From Patiria pectinifera (Eukaryota > Echinodermata > Asteroidea > Valvatida > Asterinidae): a stretch of 64,000 bases of DNA. The translations under genes and the position numbers were made by a program. Below the pieces are notes generated by a model. That model did not search any database. It saw only the letters and a list, made by a program, of their open reading frames with translations, and was not told where the DNA came from. Location: assembly GCA_029964075.1 (NCBI GenBank), contig CM057148.1, positions 25,351,916 through 25,415,915 of the forward strand, read 5' to 3'. Below, piece after piece: positions 32,101-36,440 of the stretch (positions are counted from its first letter, which is position 1; each line of letters opens with the position of its first letter).

Positions 32101-34304
32101 TTTCCAAGGGCTTGCAAGCAAACCCACATGTGCGTGAGGCATGTTTCCATATCACACAACTACATTTTGTACAAATGTACATGTACTCATAACATTGAAG
32201 AGCATGGGGGGGGGGAGGGGGGCAATCACAATGTTGTGAACACATGTATGTACCTGGTGAGGCCCCAAACAAATGACAAATAATAGTTCTGGGAAGGAAT
32301 TCCATACTGGGCCGCCACTCATGTTCCTTAATATGACCTGAAAAGTACCCACAGTTGTAAATCTGATCACTGATGAAGAAACACTATTTTAGGAGTGCAC
32401 AAATTCATTGATCATGTCGATGATACTTCAACTTTTTCTGTAAAGGCCCATAGGCGCCACAGACTTTGTGCAGGAGGTCCGAGTGCAGTGGTGGCCCAGT
32501 GTGGAATTCTTTCCCTTTTGGAAGGGGGGGGGGGCGGGGGAATGAGAAAAAAACATACCCCAAACCAACATTGATGATCGTGTAGGTGTAGGGCCCTTGG
32601 TTTTTTGGGTTGTTTTTTTTTGGATCAAATTAGATTAAAAAATGTTTTTTATTACTCAACTGCTCAAAAATCACCTTCACAATCAAAAGCCGACTTTTCT
32701 CAATTCCAATGACACCCGTTTTGCAATTTTCAACAGTTTCTTGGGGTAGAAATCATGATTTTCCTGCGCGGTTTGTGCCTTGCGATTTAGCACGCCGTGC
32801 GTGCTCACGGTACATCGCACAGTCACATGGCAGTGTTTCGCCATCTTTATTTTCGGGTTGCATGTTGTCGCCGCGCTGTCATCGTCATTTTAGTTTTTAC
32901 CCCCAAATTTCCTTCAAAAAATCAAAACCCTGCCCTCTATCTATGACATACCTGTTTATTGAGAATGTCGACAACTAGTTTGGTAGGTCCAATAACTTTC
33001 AAGTGGATTTTGTTCCCTTATACTATAATTTATAGGAACCGGGCCCTTCACTACATGTACACGATCGCCCCATACTACCTTAGCATTGTTGTGCCCATTC
33101 TTGAAAATCACGCATTCTTAAGAATGTGCAAGCACATTCTTAAGAATGTGCAACTGGATCCTTGCCCAACTTCGCAAAAAATAACTCTTCCAGATTGAGC
33201 GCACATTCTTAAGAACGCGCGACAAGATAACGGTCTTGTCGATGCCGAGCACCGGCTGCGCTTGGCAAGTCTAGCTGCATCCTCGTTCACTGATTCTCAA
33301 TAATTATACTGTTGCAACGCTTAACGCAAGGCGCTGAAAAGTAGAGTGGATATAATAAGTATCTACAGGTGTATTGATATGGGGGGGGGGACCGGGAAAA
33401 AATAAGAGACATAATAATACTAGTGGAAAGAATTCTGATTTTTGGGAAAATAAAAGTGCTAATGCTATTTCCCATTTAAATTGCCACCAATTTATTGTTC
33501 ACACCCCACCATTACGTCGCAGAGCTGGATTCTATCTAGTCAAAAGAGCAATTTTGGCAGCTTCTGGACATCGTTTTTTTTTCGTGGCATGCGTATGATA
33601 CATACAGGGACTTGTAACTTGTCTAGCCTAAATAAACATGATAAAGCACTTCCCAGACTAGTTCCCAGTCCTCCGTTATTACAAAACTTCCCATAGTGGG
33701 CAGAAAAAAGCAATAATAACAGGTTTAATTTGATTCAAATTATCGTAGTTATACGAGTACAGAAGCATAGAACATTTTCTTTCCTCTTTATATAAATTGT
33801 TTCCCTTTTAACCGCTATACATTTCATTTAACATAATTATTATGTCGCCATGTCGTGCAATGTTTGTTAAGATTGGGCAAAATTCATAAATTGTGCACGT
33901 GATATTCCCACCCAATCTTAAGAATGAGAGCTCATTCTTAAGAACGCGTGCTCGTTCTTAAGAATGGGCGCTCATTCTTAAGAATGGGCGTTCATTCTTC
34001 AGATTGCGTGATTTTCAAGAATGGGCACAACAGCATGTTTCCCTTGGCATGCTTGGCATGCTTGGCCATGTCATGTTGACTAAATATGATCAACACACAC
34101 AAAAATTGCCCCCCAAAAATGAAAAGTCCGCGCGCAACAAGTTACCTTGAATCTGCATGGTTCTCCGCGGAAGCTGCCCGTGTATTCGTGCACAGAACAC
34201 GCGCCATTCGACGCTTTCCTTGAATGCAGATTGCCGCGAGACAAAATCTTAGCCAGTGAATGTGCCAGTTGAGGCTTTTCAGCCACCATCAGAACTATTT
34301 TCAT
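1998..34304 (-). CDS. TOP3B: DNA topoisomerase III-beta (15 exons, C-terminus off left edge)
   Basis: Type IA topoisomerase that cuts one strand through a 5'-phosphotyrosine and passes another strand; TOP3B also acts on RNA with TDRD3 (family knowledge). Fifteen exons join in phase into 783 residues that follow human TOP3B nearly end to end. Visible motifs are the VAEKP start of the Toprim fold with E9, the DCDKEGE acidic motif (D116, D118, E120), the GPCQTPTLG motif in exon 6, the catalytic Y335 in SYPRTETT, and the C-x2-C zinc fingers from residue 622 on. The ATG at 34302-34304 matches the conserved family N-terminus. Introns range from about 0.8 to 6.4 kb and are full of repeats, but no exon has a stop or frameshift. 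The last part, about 80 residues with the expected RGG tail, was not found in 1-1997 and should lie left of the window. Confidence 0.97.
2136..2531. repeat. 33-bp minisatellite, 12 units
   Basis: Twelve units of 33 bp, each close to gggcaaaatgttacagtaaa followed by ctgtcctgctcat, in the intron between TOP3B exons 14 and 15. The array starts 32 nt upstream of the exon 15 acceptor. Because 33 is divisible by 3, long frames stay open on both strands (plus-strand unit [11 protein letters not shown]). Those frames follow from the period and overlap the TOP3B exon, so they are not called as genes. Confidence 0.93.
2774..2973 (-). CDS. TOP3B: TOP3B exon 14 (zinc fingers)
   Basis: Residues 682-747 plus two bases of codon 748. 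It begins [14 protein letters not shown] and continues with [26 protein letters not shown] and LGCNK. Three C-x2-C pairs match the human C-terminal zinc-finger region. Acceptor TTGTAG, donor GTAAGT. Confidence 0.94.
3395..3550. repeat. short fold-back element
   Basis: Inverted repeat whose left arm reads tgtgcttggctggtattaaa and whose right arm returns accggccaagcacat. The arms are about 60 bp around a loop of about 30 bp. It is MITE-like and intronic. Confidence 0.75.
3595..4585. repeat. CTTGTGATGA satellite array
   Basis: Dense array of 10-14-bp units around cttgtgatga/cttgtgatgg, with variants such as ctcgtgatgg and cttgtgattg. It is sparse from 3595 to 3720 and continuous from 3790 to 4580. 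It lies in the intron between TOP3B exons 13 and 14, ending about 30 nt from the exon 13 donor. The long Ser/His/Lys-rich minus-strand ORFs are products of the repeat. Confidence 0.93.
4611..4791 (-). CDS. TOP3B: TOP3B exon 13 (first zinc finger)
   Basis: Residues 621-681. It carries [26 protein letters not shown] and [12 protein letters not shown]. The CGKC and CAQC pairs form the first C4 zinc-finger module. Acceptor CCTCAG, donor GTAAGC. A TTAA element ends about 30 nt upstream of the acceptor, and the CTTGTGATGA satellite begins about 30 nt past the donor. Confidence 0.95.
4821..5340. mobile_element. TTAA-flanked palindrome element, copy 1
   Basis: About 520 bp bounded by TTAA on both sides (4817-4820, 5341-5344) with inverted ends AGGGA.....TCCCT. 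Near the middle is an imperfect palindrome, caacgctggtgggc followed by cgatcagcgttgg. TTAA targets fit the piggyBac or Kolobok superfamilies. No transposase is present. One end lies about 30 nt upstream of the TOP3B exon 13 acceptor. Confidence 0.85.
5341..5610. repeat. GATTTTGGAGGATTGAGGAT degenerate direct repeats
   Basis: About five degenerate direct copies of gattttggaggattgaggat with spacers of varied length. The CTCAATCC...TCCTCC motif recurs at 26490-26830. Confidence 0.7.
5847..6234. mobile_element. 388-bp fold-back MITE
   Basis: Long imperfect inverted repeat. The left arm begins caataagccatttgcg and the right arm ends cgcaaatggcttattg. Inner blocks, such as cacgtgattcggggcaagc and gcttgccccgaatcatgtga, pair across a loop of about 110 bp. 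No ORF, non-autonomous. Confidence 0.85.
6275..6559. mobile_element. TA-flanked CAGGGTGAGT element, deleted copy
   Basis: Begins TA-CAGGGTGAGTAAAAA and ends near actcagactg-TA. It shares internal blocks with the 503-bp element at 13793-14295 (gaattgttttcgttttgctg and catatcctagattttgaaag), so it is a deletion derivative of that family. TIR and TA target resemble Tc1/mariner MITEs. Confidence 0.7.
6585..6990. repeat. AT-rich repeat, possible LINE 3' tail fragment
   Basis: A (TTA)n tract followed by tttattcgaccaaaaca and an A-rich stretch. It resembles the 3' end of a non-LTR element only in general style. The 137-residue minus-strand ORF is Phe/Leu/Asn-rich low complexity and is not called. 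Confidence 0.35.
7388..7757. mobile_element. 370-bp fold-back element
   Basis: The arms ttcatacttcacgcgaaagc and gctttcacgtgaagtatgaa face each other about 330 bp apart, with partial pairing inward. MITE-like and intronic. Confidence 0.65.
7805..8469. mobile_element. CGACGCGTCG-rich fold-back MITE, copy 1
   Basis: Terminal inverted repeats CTGCACCCGATTTC / GAAATCGGGTGCAG. Both arms are crowded with palindromic cgacgcgtcg, gctgcgacgc and gatgcatcg motifs. A related element in the opposite internal order lies at 26909-27449. No coding capacity. It ends 93 nt from the TOP3B exon 12 donor. Confidence 0.85.
8562..8779 (-). CDS. TOP3B: TOP3B exon 12
   Basis: Residues 549-620 plus two bases of codon 621. 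It carries [18 protein letters not shown], then GMDEL and [15 protein letters not shown]. This is the end of the type IA core before the zinc fingers. Acceptor TTTCAG, donor GTAATG. Confidence 0.96.
9000..9900 (+). repeat. degenerate tandem duplication, ~445-bp unit
   Basis: Two diverged direct copies, from about 9016 and 9462. Both have ctccctg, ttctttctgg/ttctttcttg, aagctgtcatt, atcaa(c/t)gaaa, a cgtctnaagacg-type core and the tail aaacatgattc, then caggttagttgttcag. The first has a perfect 20-bp palindrome, ggtgcgtctt/aagacgcacc. The piece ttacaaatgatgga recurs at 9907. Confidence 0.7.
10975..11705. repeat. 145-bp tandem repeat, five units, with TGACCT half-sites
   Basis: Five units of about 145 bp, each carrying gccactgtgaccttgaccct, then tgacctttnggcccc, then ccaaggacaatccacaaacc and caaatttgaagttca. 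In each unit TGACCT, TGACCC and TGACCT lie as direct repeats with spacing 0 and 1, the layout bound by DR1-type nuclear receptors. Function is not shown. Confidence 0.92.
11715..11780. repeat. (CA)n/(CCCA)n microsatellite
   Basis: Run of cacacacacacacac followed by degenerate cccacccacac units, directly after the 145-bp array. Confidence 0.9.
11934..11988 (+). repeat. tRNA-like (SINE head) fragment at exon 11 donor
   Basis: Reads like the 3' half of a tRNA: gttgatagaacattggagcg, then gtaatccaggggtctcaggt and tcgtgtccgcc, with a B-box-like ggttcgtgtcc. The 5' part is cut by the Tigger-like element at 10125-11931. The piece directly abuts the TOP3B exon 11 donor. Confidence 0.5.
11989..12198 (-). 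CDS. TOP3B: TOP3B exon 11
   Basis: Residues 479-548, 210 nt, phase 0. It carries [36 protein letters not shown] and [10 protein letters not shown], nearly identical to human. Acceptor TCTGCAG and donor GTAGGG. The start of the intron overlaps a tRNA-like sequence. Confidence 0.96.
12199..13021. other. intron stretch with no recognised gene
   Basis: Intron between TOP3B exons 10 and 11. It contains a T12 tract at 12328 and two adjacent taatacaatg direct repeats near 12945. No exon-like frame with flanking splice sites was seen. Confidence 0.5.
13022..13383. mobile_element. 362-bp fold-back element
   Basis: Inverted ends of about 40 bp: cttatataactgacatacag at the left and ctatatgtcagttatataaa at the right, followed inward by tcatttgat pairs. 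No ORF of note. Confidence 0.75.
13383..13546. mobile_element. 164-bp inverted repeat beside exon 10
   Basis: Near-complete hairpin. The left arm runs acaaatattgagtggc and aatgggaggaatattatcgc; the right arm runs gcgataatattcctcccatt and gccactcaatatttgt. It ends 12 nt from the donor of TOP3B exon 10. Confidence 0.85.
13558..13740 (-). CDS. TOP3B: TOP3B exon 10
   Basis: Residues 418-478, 183 nt, phase 0. It begins [14 protein letters not shown], has [12 protein letters not shown], and ends CTLNE. Acceptor GTTCAG and donor GTAAAT. A 160-bp inverted repeat lies 12 nt beyond the donor, and a mariner-like fold-back lies 53 nt from the acceptor. Confidence 0.94.
13793..14295. mobile_element. 503-bp TA-flanked CAGGGTGAGT fold-back
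   Basis: Ends CAGGGTGAGTAAAAC and ATTGAAAAAA..., with arms of about 200 bp that pair closely (catatcctagattttgaaag family). A second hairpin in the middle repeats gttttgctgaaagaacactt on both arms. Left flank TA. It lies 53 nt from the exon 10 acceptor. Mariner-like MITE by its ends. Confidence 0.8.
14895..15215. repeat. CTTGTGATGG satellite, second array
   Basis: Same 10-bp unit family as at 3595-4585 (cttgtgatgg, cttgtgatga), in the intron between TOP3B exons 9 and 10. Sharing between two introns of one gene suggests local spread. ORFs across it are repeat products. Confidence 0.92.
15366..15567 (-). CDS. TOP3B: TOP3B exon 9
   Basis: Residues 350-417. It carries the family-invariant [19 protein letters not shown] and AWRLYEYI segments. 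Acceptor ATCAG, donor GTGAGT, leaving in phase 0. Confidence 0.95.
16015..16215 (-). CDS. TOP3B: TOP3B exon 8 (catalytic tyrosine)
   Basis: Residues 283-349 plus two bases of codon 350. It carries [31 protein letters not shown] and PENFDLK. Y335 in SYPRTET is the active-site tyrosine by homology (Y336 in human). Acceptor TCAAAG enters in phase 2 and donor GTAAGT leaves in phase 2. Confidence 0.96.
16785..17298. mobile_element. TTAA-flanked palindrome element, copy 2
   Basis: 514 bp between TTAA sites (16781-16784 and 17299-17302), ends AGGGAATATACA / ATTTTCCCT. The central palindrome is perfect: ccaacgctggtcgg joined to ccgaccagcgttgg. It also carries the family blocks gtctggttccctgactcca and accagtctagctggcttgta, themselves an inverted pair. 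Confidence 0.9.
17539..17651 (-). CDS. TOP3B: TOP3B exon 7
   Basis: Residues 246-282 plus two bases of codon 283. It carries [19 protein letters not shown], aligned to the human LLLDWDRVRVFDREIAQMF block. Acceptor TCTTAG, donor GTAAGT, leaving in phase 2. It is too short to appear as a clear ORF. Confidence 0.92.
17749..18270. mobile_element. TTAA-flanked palindrome element, copy 3
   Basis: 522 bp between TTAA sites (17745-17748 and 18271-18274). It has the same internal blocks as copy 2, a central palindrome with one mismatch (cgatcagcgttgg arm), and a small duplication of tatattccctt at the right end. Confidence 0.9.
18371..18628. repeat. 258-bp fold-back element
   Basis: Left arm catatgtgatgccatcaagc then tacatgagtcgtttgtcg; right arm cgacaaacgactcatttagc then ttaatcgcatcacatg. 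Confidence 0.7.
18849..19490. repeat. dispersed TTTTCACGAAGAGCCACAT motif, five copies
   Basis: Four direct copies at 18849, 19033, 19126 and 19243 and one inverted copy ending near 19490, all close to gttttcacgaagagccacat. Spacing is irregular (93-220 bp). The last copy continues into a gtcaccgttttc complement that matches the first copy, so the block may be a degenerate fold-back. Confidence 0.75.
19807..19941 (-). CDS. TOP3B: TOP3B exon 6
   Basis: Residues 201-245, 135 nt, phase 0. It begins [20 protein letters not shown], a type IA core motif, and ends FWVLHTE. Acceptor TACCAG and donor GTAAGG. Confidence 0.95.
20100..20170. repeat. two CCTCGTACATGTACGAGG palindromes
   Basis: Perfect palindromes: cctcgtacatgtacgagg (18 bp), and 29 bp further on a 24-bp version with an extra acatgt in the centre. 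They lie in the intron between TOP3B exons 5 and 6. Confidence 0.85.
20180..20937. other. intron stretch with no recognised feature
   Basis: Sequence between the palindromes and TOP3B exon 5. It has short A and T tracts only. The plus- and minus-strand ORFs lack recognisable domains. Confidence 0.5.
20938..21105 (-). CDS. TOP3B: TOP3B exon 5
   Basis: Residues 145-200, 168 nt, phase 0. It carries [29 protein letters not shown] and [11 protein letters not shown], all strongly conserved in TOP3B. Acceptor CTACAG and donor GTATTA. The 3' splice site lies about 30 nt from the end of a TTAA-flanked mobile element that starts at 21135. Confidence 0.95.
21935..22353 (+). repeat. spacer module A of the composite
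   Basis: About 419 bp between core 1 and core 2. It begins tgtagtttcaaaatggcgcc, has G-runs at 22015 and 22130, and ends cctcgcttctctata. It matches 22822-23222 closely, differing mainly in the G-tracts and small indels. Confidence 0.85.
22822..23222 (+). repeat. spacer module B of the composite
   Basis: Second spacer of about 401 bp. It is nearly the same as 21935-22353 but lacks most of the G12 run and part of the flanking sequence near 23010. Confidence 0.85.
24045..24521. mobile_element. 477-bp fold-back element
   Basis: Ends TTAGGGACCGTGACC and GGTCACGGTCCCTTAA are inverted, followed inward by atgaaaagggccccccggta on the left and its complement on the right. A TTAA-like flank is possible. 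Intronic, no ORF. Confidence 0.75.
24650..24954 (+). pseudogene. relic of a non-LTR retrotransposon endonuclease (5' part)
   Basis: The plus-strand frame reads [20 protein letters not shown], then [18 protein letters not shown]. This resembles the start of an APE-type endonuclease, with the Asn of LxxNxxG and the metal-binding Glu of QET. The frame is cut after QET by the hAT-like insertion at 24955 and resumes at 26132 as [11 protein letters not shown]. It is a small decayed fragment inside a TOP3B intron and does not code for a host protein. Clade assignment is uncertain. Confidence 0.6.
24955..26123. mobile_element. hAT-like non-autonomous element with (GGTCTC)n
   Basis: Perfect 8-bp target duplication CAAGAGAC (24947-24954 and 26124-26131), with inverted ends CAGTGTTGTAGGTCTCAAG and CTTGACTACAACACTG. 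Both sub-ends carry ggtctcggtctcgg arrays. The length, 8-bp duplication and CAGTG ends fit the hAT superfamily. No transposase is visible in 1,169 bp. Confidence 0.88.
26124..26420 (+). repeat. LINE-relic continuation with a ~117-bp direct repeat
   Basis: After the hAT-like element the LINE relic resumes. Two direct copies follow, beginning aatccctgccaaaatggttg and aatcccggccaaaatggttg, each running into a C-rich ccctcccc(c/t)ggtcccccgct block. Confidence 0.6.
26485..26830. repeat. CTCAATCCTGCAAAATCCTCC repeats
   Basis: Four spaced direct copies of a 20-bp motif close to ctcaatcctgcaaaatcctc, near 26492, 26550, 26612 and 26801. The motif is related to the complement of repeats at 5341-5610. 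Confidence 0.7.
26909..27449. mobile_element. CGACGCGTCG-rich fold-back MITE, copy 2
   Basis: Starts CTGCACCCGATTTC and ends near CGGGTGCTG. Its arms match the element at 7805-8469 in reverse internal order (cgtaacttacgatgcatcgc, acgacgcgtcgc). The right arm is shorter and more decayed. Confidence 0.8.
27575..27694 (-). CDS. TOP3B: TOP3B exon 4 (Toprim acidic motif)
   Basis: Residues 105-144, 120 nt, phase 0. It carries [16 protein letters not shown], the second half of the Toprim fold, with the metal-binding acids D116, D118 and E120. It ends in VLPVMNK and a short lineage-specific tail. Acceptor TTTGCAG and donor GTGAGC. Confidence 0.96.
27695..28437. other. intron stretch with no recognised gene
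   Basis: Intron upstream of TOP3B exon 4. It holds two copies of a ttggtttttgtaacgc/tttgtttttg(t/c)aacgc block (near 27865, 28290 and 28381) and a G-rich stretch near 28230. The ORFs are not family-like. Confidence 0.5.
28441..28936. mobile_element. TTAA-flanked palindrome element, copy 5
   Basis: TTAA at 28437-28440, start AGGGAAGATACAACATTTGC. The central perfect palindrome is ccaacgctggtcgg joined to ccgaccagcgttgg. The right end is decayed, with no clear TCCCTTTAA. Confidence 0.85.
29066..29672. mobile_element. TTAA-type element, copy 6 (interrupted and truncated)
   Basis: Starts after TTAA (29062-29065) with the family sequence aaatatatacaacattttc. It is split by the element at 29115-29556, then continues aataccttactggattgtta and stops before the palindrome, about 17 nt from the TOP3B exon 3 donor. 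Confidence 0.75.
29115..29556. mobile_element. 442-bp MITE with TGTGACCGGCTC ends, nested
   Basis: Terminal inverted repeats of about 37 bp: TGTGACCGGCTC, A-run, GGGTATTAAGTTGC at the left, and the complement GCAACATAATACCC, T-run, GAGCCGGTCACA at the right. It is inserted in TTAA element copy 6. The host duplication is short (AA or AAA) and ambiguous. Confidence 0.85.
29689..29766 (-). CDS. TOP3B: TOP3B exon 3
   Basis: Residues 79-104, 78 nt, phase 0. It reads VELFAAL, then [11 protein letters not shown], ending LLQQE, and matches the EKKEANPKL segment of human TOP3B. Acceptor ATTCAG and donor GTCTGT. A truncated TTAA-type repeat lies within about 20 nt of the donor. Confidence 0.93.
30070..30538. 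mobile_element. 469-bp GGGTGCAGACC element, solo copy
   Basis: Clean single copy of the core found three times at 21465-23691. Ends GGGTGCAGACCAGTAAAT / ATTTACTGGTCTGCTACC. Flanked by the 4-bp repeat TTGA on both sides (30066-30069, 30539-30542). It lies about 22 nt inside the intron after TOP3B exon 2. No ORF, non-autonomous. Confidence 0.9.
30564..30638 (-). CDS. TOP3B: TOP3B exon 2
   Basis: Residues 54-78, 75 nt, phase 0 at both ends. It begins [13 protein letters not shown] and ends RVDP, matching the conserved SVCGHVM block. Acceptor GACAG and donor GTGAGT. It is too short to stand out as an ORF and was found by joining exons 1 and 3. A 469-bp mobile element starts about 22 nt inside the following intron. 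Confidence 0.93.
30703..31156. mobile_element. 454-bp TA-flanked fold-back
   Basis: Ends CAGGGTGAGTCAAAAAGAAG and CTTCTTTTTGACTCACCCTG, flanked by TA. The arms are about 170 bp and nearly identical over their outer 70 bp. Tc1/mariner-like MITE by ends and target. It lies upstream of TOP3B exon 2. Confidence 0.88.
31257..31862. repeat. GTGCGCCACGTTAGGGAACAC repeat block
   Basis: Two direct copies of gtgcgccacgttagggaaca (near 31629 and 31839) face inverted partial copies at 31257 (ccctaacgtggcgc and aacgtggcgcac). The layout suggests a degenerate fold-back element. Confidence 0.65.
31863..33087. other. TOP3B intron 1 stretch, G-tract rich
   Basis: No gene recognised. It holds G-runs at 31966, 32036, 32205 and 32527 and a palindromic tgtacatgta near 32168. 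The ORFs across it have no known domains. Confidence 0.5.
33088..34031. mobile_element. fold-back element with CATTCTTAAGAATG arrays
   Basis: Ends GTTGTGCCCATTCTTGAAAA and TTTTCAAGAATGGGCACAAC are inverted. Next to each end lies a cluster of the 14-bp palindrome cattcttaagaatg and variants, three at the left and four at the right. The 944-bp body has no transposase. It ends 115 nt from TOP3B exon 1. Confidence 0.8.
34146..34304 (-). CDS. TOP3B: TOP3B exon 1
   Basis: Residues 1-53, the start of the Toprim domain, with VAEKP (E9) and SVHEYTG. It begins at the conserved ATG and ends CAAG before a GTAAC donor, phase 0. The reading frame runs on past the donor, but those residues do not match the family, so the splice is preferred. 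Confidence 0.95.
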
Positions 34305-34384
34305 CTTGAAAATTCACGTCTCAATTGTCTAATGATAAAAAACTTTCCTATTTCATTGCAGACTTCACTTTATAGGCCTAATTC

Positions 34385-34500
34385 ACAAATAACTGCATGT
34401 ACTGTGCAGCGCCACGTCGAACAGCAACCGCACACAGGAGGTCGCCATCTTGAATCACCAATTGCATGATGGGAAATGTTCGTCAGCTCAAAATACAGGG
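34385..34500 (-). promoter_or_regulatory. putative TOP3B promoter with YY1-like site
   Basis: The 5' flank of TOP3B lies 80-200 bp upstream of the ATG. On the minus strand 34443-34456 reads as an AAGATGGCGAC motif, close to the YY1 consensus often found near start sites of housekeeping genes (family knowledge). No TATA box is evident. The block is repeated, diverged, at 56867-57243, including the GCCATCTT core. The promoter role is inferred from position. Confidence 0.45.
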
Positions 34501-34845
34501 ATCGCTCAACGGCTTCTTTCGATTGGACAAAAGTTTCCATCACAAAGCAATGATAAAATCACAACTTTTTAATTCAGATCAGTTATAGGTCACAAACAGG
34601 CCTCCATTGTCAAGGACATTTTGACGTCATATAAGGACATTTCTGAGGGAATAGTAAAATAAAAGTCAAAGACGTGTTTGAGAAAAACTCATTAATTCGA
34701 GGAAATTTCACAGAAATTTCCGAAATATAAGAAGATATCCAGACTATGAATTTGTGTCATACCACTGTAGCCGTAGTCCGGGAAGACTTGATGACAAGTC
34801 GTATTTTGTCCGTGAACTTCAATCGAGCTCCATCAGAGAGGCGGG
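34385..34845 (+). repeat. TOP3B 5' flank, copied again at 56.9 kb
   Basis: Matches 56867-57243 (cacaaataact, acaggaggtcgccatctt, gggaaatgttcgtca, gggatcgctcaacggctt, caaggacattttgacgtcaa) and then 58705-58782 (agacttgatgacaa, gtcgtattt, cttca, tcgagctccatc). Same orientation. Confidence 0.85.
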
Positions 34846-34924
34846 CTTTCCCCCCCCCCCCCCCCTCCGCGGATTTTTTGACAATTTTTTTTTTTCAGCA
34901 CTCAATTGGAAAAAGAAGAAATGA

Positions 34925-36440
34925 GAAAATGGGAGTCGCGTGTATTTCTTACCGTAAAATTGCCAGACTGACCCTCTTAGCTCAGAACAGGGGAGTCACT
35001 TGCATTCAGGCCCGGATTAAGTGTTTCGTAATATATGTAGAAAGGCCCTAGGCACTGTAGGCAGCAGTGTTCTGTAGGCCTACTCTGCCCTAGGCACCGG
35101 TGTCATGAAAATCGGACTCGTATGAAAATCGGACTCTTTTTCTCCTTTTATTGGTTAAACCCTATCACGTGACCGGCCCCTCTCCTAATTATCTATGCAT
35201 GAGCGTGCGCAATACCATAAATGAGTCCGTATTTCATAAAACACAAATTCATGCTACACCGGCACCAAATCCATGTTGATGCTATATGTAGAAAGCAGTG
35301 TACAAATCAAGCCAGGATAAACTGGTATAGGTCATAGCTCTAAAAGCCTGTTGGCAACAAGGGCGTCAATCGCTTCTAAAAAGTGGGGGATGGTACATAA
35401 TTATGTGGAACTTGATTAGAACTCCCTGAGTCCGAAGTCTAAACGGCGTGTGGTTAAGTCCCCGGAAAAATTGGATTCTAGACGCTCTGCGCATGTGGTG
35501 CGATCTGAAGCATTTTCTGACCACTTTAACCAAATTGGTGTCATCATATCATTTAATCATCATTTCGAGTTTAGGGTAATTGAATCAGCTATATGGAGCT
35601 ACAGAATGAAATGTAGGCCACATTGTTTTACTCGGGGATACAAATCTGGCGATCGTGTAGAACACATAATTGGAGGTCTTCCTAAAAAGTAAAAACAAAA
35701 GAGGGACAATAGGGGGTTCTCGATTGCAGGCAAAATAATACACACTTGTGTGTGTGTGGGTAGTGTTTTATGGCACACTACGGTATTTTCGCAGGCCCTC
35801 AAATGTTGCGTAGGCCCCGAATTTTTCGTAGGCTCTAGACACAGTGCCTACTGTGCCTATTGGGTAATCGGGGCCTGCCTGCATTTCAAATAATAAAATT
35901 ATAAGACCCCTTAACCTAGAAAAGGGGTCCCCTGTATTTCCTATGATAAAATGGCCCGACTTCCTACATTCAGAAAAGGGGGTCGATCGCGTGTATTTGT
36001 AAATGATGATTTTGGATGTCCTCTAAATTCTGAAGATGGGGTTGCGAATATTTGTAATGGTATTGTGCGGCCGCAATATTGAAAATGGGGTCGCGTGTAT
36101 TTCATTTCATAACTCCCCGACCCCGTAAATCCTGAAAAGGGGATCCCGTGTTTTTCTATGAATACTTTCACCGCCGAAATTCTGCGAAGCGAGGTCGTGC
36201 GTATTTCTGATACCAGTCGCGACTGTCTTTTTTTAGTACGAAAAAAAAAACCCCGGGCTCTAGTGTTGTCTAATGATGATTTTTCCCGGCCTCCTGAACT
36301 CTGTAAAGGGAATATTCGCACTAGGTATTTCTAATGATGAATTTCCCCGACCCCTAAATTATGAAAGGGGGTTCGCATGTGTTTCTAATGATGATTCCCC
36401 CAACCCTACAATCGGTAAGAGGGTCATGTGTATTTCTGTT
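34925..36440. repeat. degenerate ~60-bp satellite, interrupted
   Basis: Diverged units carrying gtgtatttctaatgatgat, then ccccgacccc, then taaattctgaaaaggggtcg. It is visible at 34925-35000 and from 35886 on. The hAT-like element at 35007-35877 splits the array. Confidence 0.75.
35007..35877. mobile_element. hAT-like element in the satellite
   Basis: Ends CAGGCCCGGATTAAG and GGGTAATCGGGGCCTG are inverted. Flanks CTTGCATT (34999-35006) and CCTGCATT (35878-35885) are an 8-bp target duplication with one change. The sub-ends repeat taggcac and taggcc motifs. No transposase is seen. Confidence 0.75.
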
